From NCBI GenBank assembly GCA_013399305.1, contig VXAI01000192.1:1-64000 (forward strand): a stretch of 64,000 bases of DNA. Reading direction: 5' to 3'. Of the stretch, positions 57,301-64,000 are shown piece by piece. The translations under genes and the position numbers were made by a program. The notes under the pieces are model-generated. The model was not told where the DNA came from and ran no database searches. It saw nothing but the letters and a program-made list of their open reading frames with translations. Source of the DNA: Rostratula benghalensis (taxonomy: Eukaryota > Chordata > Aves > Charadriiformes > Rostratulidae). Numbering within the stretch: the stretch's first letter is position 1; every line of letters starts with the position of its first letter.

Positions 57301-59131
57301 GGATCAGACCACGGGGACAATGTCCACCCTGGGACTGTGTCTCTCCAATACTCTGACACATCCTACGGCACACAGCATTGGCCCCAAGGTCCTGACAGAG
57401 CACAGAGTTCAGCTGGTCTCTGCCTGCTTCAAACTGGGTTTTTACAGCATTTGAACTCAAAAGGCTTGTGGGCTACCTGTCATGGGAAATTTGGAGGCGA
57501 TTGCATGTGTCCATTATCATCCCATTACTGATTAGAAGAAGAAAGCCCCTGTCTTCAAATCAAGAACCCCTGCCTTGGTAACGCTGTGCTCTCCTCCCCA
57601 CAGAGAAGTTTTCTGGGTATTTCACCTTGACAGAGCTAAGCAACGTAATGTTAACATTTCAGTCCTTGCTTCCATTTCTATGCCGGTAGATGGCACCCAT
57701 TAGGCGTTAGGTACCGATTCCAAAGCTGGTCAATCGAACTATGATGCTTTGCTTCAAACATGCAGCATCCAACTCCGGCCTATAGATTTTATTGTCTGCA
57801 ACCCAGAGGGTTTTGCCTCAGTAAAGAACTGAGGGATCTGGTGTAGTAATGAAGTTATCAGCTTAATAATAACCCTCTCCTCAATTAATTCCCGCTTATT
57901 AGGCCTTGATCCAGAGGTAATGACTTCAAGGAAGTCTGCCAGCACTATTGAGTTGGGGGCACATGTAGTTGTAACACTAAGATAGCCAAATTTTTGTGGG
58001 AGTGTAAAAAACAGCATATGTCCTGTGGAACTTACAGCCTTATGTAGAACTGCTGCAAAAAGAGTAAATGAAGGAAAACACAGTCATGCCTGTTTCCCTG
58101 AGTAGGAGCTAAGAAGAGAAGAGCTGGCAAGAAAGCTGGCAGTGCTCACAAACAAGCTGAGAGTTAGCACCCGACCACAGTCTTCCTGAGGGCCTCACAC
58201 CAGAGCACGTTTCCAGGCCAGATAGTGTTTTAAAAAAGCCTATAGAAAAAAACCCAGATAACATACTTTTTACTAAAGTCTTCTGAAATTCTGCTAAAAC
58301 AGTTTGGGCCACAGCTGTGATGGGAATGGTGTGCTACAAATGGGTGACAGTGAAAGAATGTGGAGAAAAAAACCCTGAAACCCTGTGCTGTCACAATGGG
58401 TTGCCCCAGAATTCAAGGTGATGAGTATGACGTTTAAAAACCTGAGGCAATAGTTATTTGATGGCTACCATGGCAATAAACTGGAAAAGTGAAGAGATAA
58501 ATGTGTTCCCTTAAAATCTGCAGTCACCTGCCTCTTTCTGCAGAAGAGCTCTTTGCATTACACGTGTCCAGGAGACAAATGCTCATGATCATGCCATCCA
58601 GCTCTCACAGGGGTGGGCTAAACAGCAGTGGAGCAGGATCAGCTTATCTCAGTTTACAGTGTTTTTACCCCTGGACCAGCAGTCTGTAGCTGGAGAGTTA
58701 TCCTGCTGTCCCAAGACCAGTCTAACTATGTTATCAAACCCACTCACCAATGTTTCCTTTTCCTCAAGAACTTCTGCAATTTGTTTTTTTTACAACTGCC
58801 AGCTCACCTGCAGTTCATGAAGAAAGCAGCAAATTTCATCCTTTGCAAATACTTGTTCTGCATTCCTTTTAAGCGGTTTGTGAATCCTAGGTGGTTATTA
58901 CAGCCATTGACATTTCTGCCTGCCCTTGCTCTCTCCAGATGCTCTCTCTGCCCTCAGTGACTCCTTCCCTCTAACATTTTCCATGTCTTTCATTCTCACC
59001 CTGGAGTACACTGGAGAGCAAGACAGACAGAGGGACAATCCTGGTTTGAGGTGCAGGATAGCAAGGGAGATAACTCCACCCTCCAGGCAATGGCAAACTG
59101 CTTTCCTCAGGAGAAAGCAGGTCAGTGGAGA

Positions 59132-59181
59132 GGGGTATTCTTCCATCTCCCAGTGGGAGCGGGGTATTCTTCCATCTCCCA
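59132..59181. repeat. Two-copy tandem repeat, 29-bp unit
   Basis: GGGGTATTCTTCCATCTCCC starts at 59132 and again at 59161. The first 21 bases of the two units are identical, then they diverge. Confidence 0.9.
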
Positions 59182-59300
59182 TAGGCTGCCCAGAGCAAGT
59201 GACTGCACGGGGACATCAGCCACTCACAGATGATTGATTTGCATCATTCCTCACAGAGATTGTTTCTTTCTGAATGGTCCATTAATTCTTCCTTTCAGCA

Positions 59301-59352
59301 AAACAAGGGGGGGAAAAAAGAAAAAAAAAAAAAGGAAAAAGAAAAAAAAAAC
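59301..59352. repeat. A-rich/purine low-complexity tract
   Basis: A run of seven G is followed by A-runs broken by single G residues. Low complexity only. Confidence 0.9.
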
Positions 59353-62300
59353 CCTGCACAGGGAGTTCTGTTTCTGGACAAAAAGAAAGGTATTGCATTA
59401 ACAGCACAGAGTTGAGAATTCAGAAACAACTACTTTACTTTTCTCAATACATATGTATTAGCACAAAGTCTATATACAAATATGTAATTTAATATGCTTT
59501 ATGAAGTGGTTGTACCTGAGATCACTAACATGATTTGAAAGGATAATAAAAATATTTTTCAATTTTTTCACAACTGTAAAAGCTCTGTAAAACACTATTT
59601 CTTAACACAGATCTCACCAGACTTTAGTGTAAGCTCCTGCTGCATTTTCTGTGCAAAGTCCACCTGCAGTTAGTCTGTGAATAAGTACACTGATTGATTT
59701 GTCAATTTTTCTTTATATAAATTTGGATTAGGAAGCCTTCATCCAACAGGAAGAAAGATAAATAACTACATCTCAAAACTAGCTCAACTCATACTGCAAT
59801 GTCTTTGCTTAACATGATATTGATAATAAATACTAAGAGGCTCCTTCTGGGAAAAGAGTATCCAATACTCATTTGAAGAATGCGTACCTCTAGTTTGGGA
59901 AGCAATTTCAGAAATAGCTTAGTAGGATTCTTCTATTATTGCTTAATAAGCATGTGTCCTTTTATTCCTTCTTTTGAATTAAACATAGCACACCTATGTT
60001 GTTTTTTGCTGTTGAAGTCAGATAATGAAACTGTAAGTGACGCTTTAGGAACCTGTGGCTGAATTTAGAAACCTTCAGTGCTGAATTAAATGAACAATGT
60101 CAAGTGCTGAATAAAAGTGAGTTATAGTTAGAGTTTTAGAAGGGAACAGGCTACGCCTGCAGCCTGCTGATAATTTACCTTTTCCCAATCAGGTTTTTCA
60201 CTAAAAGAAAGGCTTCTTTCCCTGCTAGTGTTGTGTGAAAGGACCAGATGAAGAAAGAGGGAGACTGACAATGTGCATATGAGTGTAGGCAACTGTCAGC
60301 ATCCAGTCAAGCATGTCTCCCTATCCCTGCCAATGGACAAAGTGCACCAGTAGCAAATTCTGAAACAACTTGCCCCTGAGAAAATGAGGCCACCTCCACC
60401 AGCTAAAGTCTGGCTCTCTTTCCTGACATAATCAGCTCAGTACACACTAAGTCACACTGTTGAAAAGAATTAGAAAAATACCTGTTCATTACTCAGCTGC
60501 ATTTATAAGTTTAAGCACATCTTGCCACAAATTTAAATTTAAAAACTCAAGCTGAAGTCAGGTTTTTGCTAAGTTCACACAATGTTCCTTTGAAAATAGT
60601 AAAGTAGACATTTTGAAGTGCAAGTAAGATGCAGAGAGGCCACAAAATCTTACTCTACAGTGCAACAGTCTTCTTATTTAGCCTCTCTCTTAACAGAGGT
60701 GATGGTATCTTTTACTGCTATTACAAGCTTTGAATGAAACCTTCTAACAGCACACAGAACTAACACAGCACTTAAAAGCCACAGGATAGCATCTGTCTTA
60801 TACTCCATGTCTACAAATATTTAACTATTTAAAGTCCTCATTCTTCTCTCACACCTGCATGGATAAATTGAATTACTCTGGTATGAAACTAATTAGGACA
60901 ACATATGAGAACCAAGACGGACATCCTGTCTTATAGCATAAGCCACTCAAGAATTAGGTACATAGCTTAAACTAGCCAGCTAGGTTTCCCACCACATCCT
61001 AGGCCATCTAATTTTTATGGGAAGACTGGGTGTCTTGGTTTTCACCCATGGGCCAGCCTCAGCTGGCTTATGGCAGGAGTATTAATGAATTACTGCTTTC
61101 TTCTCTAATTTCTTGGGAGTGCCTTAAAAATATGAATTAGGTATAAACCTGCATTTATGCACGCATGAGAGTACAGACATCCAAGGGCAACAATTAGAAA
61201 GGGATCTTGCTACACCAGAGCAAAGCTAACTCCAAAATTTATCAGTGGTTTCAGTTTAAGCAGTGGTGGGAAATTATGTGTTAGCCATTGTCTGTGTTTG
61301 GGACACCATCTGTACTTTTTCTCCCTGAAATTGCCCAGTGTTGCATGTACAGAAGCTGGAAGGCAATAGGGCTATATTGTGACAAGGAAGGACCATGGAC
61401 GTCTTGCATAGGCTTGGTGTGGAGGTGTTTTGTCTTCTGAGACAAAGGCTTTTACCAAAAAAGTGACCTGAATTAATGAATTTTTCAGAAGGAACATAAG
61501 GCAGAGAGATTCCACTGGGATGAGGCAACCTTAAAGCCAGAAATAGAAAGTGAGGTTCTCCAGAGCGTCTCATCTGTTTGCTGCTCTTCATCTTTCCATG
61601 GCTTCCAAGATGTGTGAAACTAACATGATTCATCTTAAACAATGGTCTTTATTAAACAGAGTATGTGAAGAGGAAGAGACCAACATAGAATTTAATCTGC
61701 ACGTGGTGTGACGCTTTTTCTGTTCAAGTCTAATGCCTTTTGGTTTTGAGAAGACTGCGGATTTAATTGGTAACTTAGCTCTTCACTTTGTCATCTTGAC
61801 TTGCTTCTGGTGCCTCACCCTAATAGTTATGCATTTGTCAATGTACTTCATATCCTCCTGTTGACCTTGAAATAAGGCAACAAAGCTGTCTAAATGCTGC
61901 AAAATTATCAGGTGAGCTTCATTGTTCAATTACTTTATAATGAGGACAAACATAATCAAAGAATCAATAAGGTATTTTTCAGCACGAACCAAACCCAACA
62001 TATTCCAACAGGCTTAAGAACCTATACAGGCATATTTTATAAAATATGCTCAATTTCCTGAACAGAGTCTGAAGGGACAGCACAAAAATCAATCCTCTTG
62101 CCTTTTTTTTCCCCCTTTCATCAGGGTCTGCTGATGCTGTAGTAGGGCTGTGAGTTGAACAAAAAGGCATGTCCTAGCTTTTTCGTCTGGAACCACACCT
62201 CCCCCTCCCAACACTAACTGCAGATCCCTCTGATCCCAAACCCTCCTGTGCACATGAGAGGTGCCACATTTGGCTTTTCCTGTGTGAGGATGGAGCTAGC

Positions 62301-64000
62301 GTAAGAAGGAAATATCAGGAGTGCTTATCTGGGGTGAGCTGCATTTGCCACTCACCATTCGCAAGGGACAGCTGGCATGCGAATTGTGTGTCTTTAAATA
62401 AAACTTGTGAGGACACAGGAGTGAGGAGATGGGCAAACTCCATGTGTGGCGGGCCTTTCTGCTCTGTGTTTTCACCCCAAGAAGACCAACACTGTAACAA
62501 ACTCTTTTGTTTGTCTCTGAAGACTGGGCAGCATTCCCTAACATCCTCAAGAATTAGAAAAATAATGGATTAGTGTTTAAGCAGCAGGTAGAACCACATT
62601 TCTGCTTAAGAAAAGAGCTGCCAGATTTCTAATAGCTTAGCCTGTCTTGCTGATCTTCCAGGCTTCACCCTTTGCCAGACCAGGCCACCTGACTGCTAAC
62701 ACTGAGATCCAGTCATGTAGTGAAGAGGTTAATTCACATCAGTTATAATACCTATTGAAGCAACTCATTAAATCAGACAGGTTGTGCCATCCAGCACACC
62801 TGATGGGCTTAATCTCATGTTTCATCCTGTCCCTGGGTTATGAGGGGGCAGCTGTAAATCTAAGGGATTGAAAATACATTTTCCCAAGGGAGTTTCTGTT
62901 TTCTGGAATTCAGGCATTGCTCATTATGTTCCCTGTGTTCCCTATTCAAATCTTTCCTTTCCAATCTTTTTTGCTCCCAGAAGGCCTTTGCAGCTTTTTA
63001 GTAACTTGAAATCAAGGTATGAGATCACAGGATAACAGAAATCAGCAACATTCTGATTACAAGCAAACTCTGAAGGCAACATGTGTGAGCTTATATTGGC
63101 ACCATCGTTAGTACTGTATTGATCTACAAATCTGGTAGTGCCTCTGTGCATGCAGGAGCTGATTCCTCTCAGAGGTCGTATCCTGTTTCCTTATTCTTGT
63201 AAAGCCTTGAAGTGTGTTATGCTTGGAAGACATTAAAAGTTTCAGGAATGCCAAAGTAATTGCAGACATTTTTGCAGAAACTGCAGACTTCTTTAAATTG
63301 ATCCACGAGATACGTATCTCTCAGCTAACAGAAAGCACACAGCACACACTACATTTTAAGATTACCATTTGGCTAGTTGGGTCATCCCTGCTGGGAGGCA
63401 CCTTGGAAGACGCGTTGCATCCTGCCCTGTGAAGCACAGAGGGAGTTTACTTGCCAAAATGAGGAGGTTTTCTAGGCAGAGAGCACCATGGGTGCATCTC
63501 CCATCTCTGCTCCTGGCAAATGGCTGAAGGTGCCCGCAGGGTCCCAACTTGCAGGAGAAATTAGAGGGGCTTGGTTTGTTTTGCTTTCCTTCAGTTTCCC
63601 TTCAGCCTCAAGGGACAGGACTTGAACCACCATCTCATTTTAACGTGAGCTGCAGGCAGCTGTCAGATGGCAACATTGCTCACTAATATGTGAATGGGAA
63701 TTGAATCAGCAACTTGGAAAGTAAAAGCTAAGCTGCCAAAACTGCTCCTTTAAGCTGCCCAGGCCCTAGAATCTAGTGAGCTATTTTACCTCTAAAATAA
63801 TCATGTTCTGGGGGAAAAAAGGGCAAAATTAAATGGATTTAAAAATAGAATTATTCTTTAACTTTAAACATTATTATTCTCTAAGCAAAATGACACATAT
63901 TCAATCTCCTGGAGATGAAAGGACATATGAAGTCTGAACCAGCACCATAATAAAAAAAGACAAGATGTGTACAGCATGCCATCACTTACAGAAGGGATTG

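Larger units (their letters stand above)
51355..64000. other. Intergenic sequence, no gene recognised
   Basis: About 51600-52950 is richer in G and C. It carries overlapping open frames on both strands (188 codons at 51738-52304 plus; 177 codons at 51615-52148 minus) without any domain I can name, canonical exon structure or CpG cluster. From 53 kb on the sequence is AT-rich with short frames only. TTTG repeats occur near 54309-54326, and a C/A-rich stretch lies near 55828-55853. I looked for exons of NDUFB6, the next gene in human, and did not see any. Confidence 0.5.

Noticed and set aside
1..64000. tRNA, rRNA, CRISPR or bacterial operon features
   Set aside because: No B-box-like tRNA promoter, rRNA sequence or regularly spaced repeats were seen; the window is vertebrate nuclear DNA.

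Overview
The window is bird nuclear DNA. It carries several CR1 LINE fragments, two clear copies of an avian endogenous-retrovirus LTR family, no mammalian-type SINEs, long AT-rich gene-poor stretches, and two sharp CpG islands that mark the genes. The one large gene is TOPORS. Human 9p, where TOPORS lies, corresponds to the avian Z chromosome, so Z linkage is likely (inference). The compact TOPORS-like gene beside it recalls the 'Topors-like' loci I remember from songbird annotations. That is recollection, not a search result.

Layout. 1-333: an inverted copy of sequence that recurs at 44062-44886, carrying an LTR remnant. 723-971: a sense-strand CR1 tail. 1.0-40.8 kb: mostly AT-rich, with no gene I can support. 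It holds a 1.9 kb antisense CR1 (14811-16690), a sequencing gap (19267-19382), an ERV LTR (about 20220-21275), a shorter antisense CR1 (37950-38580) and two long inverted repeats (7371-7546 and 36571-36729). 40.86-43.8 kb: a GC-rich block with an intact 291-codon TOPORS-like RING gene on the minus strand (41719-42594) and, just downstream of it, a recent truncated copy (40858-41065). 44.06-44.89 kb: the other inverted-repeat arm, with an LTR and a 260-N gap.

45.4-51.06 kb: a conserved head-to-head gene pair. TOPORS (minus) has a short coding exon 1 at 50203-50361, a 1.3 kb intron and one huge coding exon at 45900-48908, giving about 1055 residues. Its CpG-island promoter is shared with a small two-exon plus-strand gene (50549-50945). 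Its 50-residue product matches the small membrane protein SMIM27 (TOPORS-AS1 locus). The latter gene is easily missed because both coding exons are short.

51.1-64 kb: no gene that I recognise; one CR1 tail, simple repeats, and a GC-richer block at about 51.6-52.95 kb whose open frames resemble no family I know.

Functionally, TOPORS is a nuclear RING ubiquitin ligase and SUMO ligase. The TOPORS-like gene keeps the RING with identical zinc-ligand spacing, a shortened TOPORS helical region and an arginine-rich tail, but has lost the long RS/SIM region. It therefore looks like a minimal derivative of its 3.3 kb-distant neighbour. The most interesting material is this TOPORS-derived locus with its recent rearranged copy, the inverted LTR-containing repeats about 44 kb apart, and the 176-bp hairpin at 7.4 kb.
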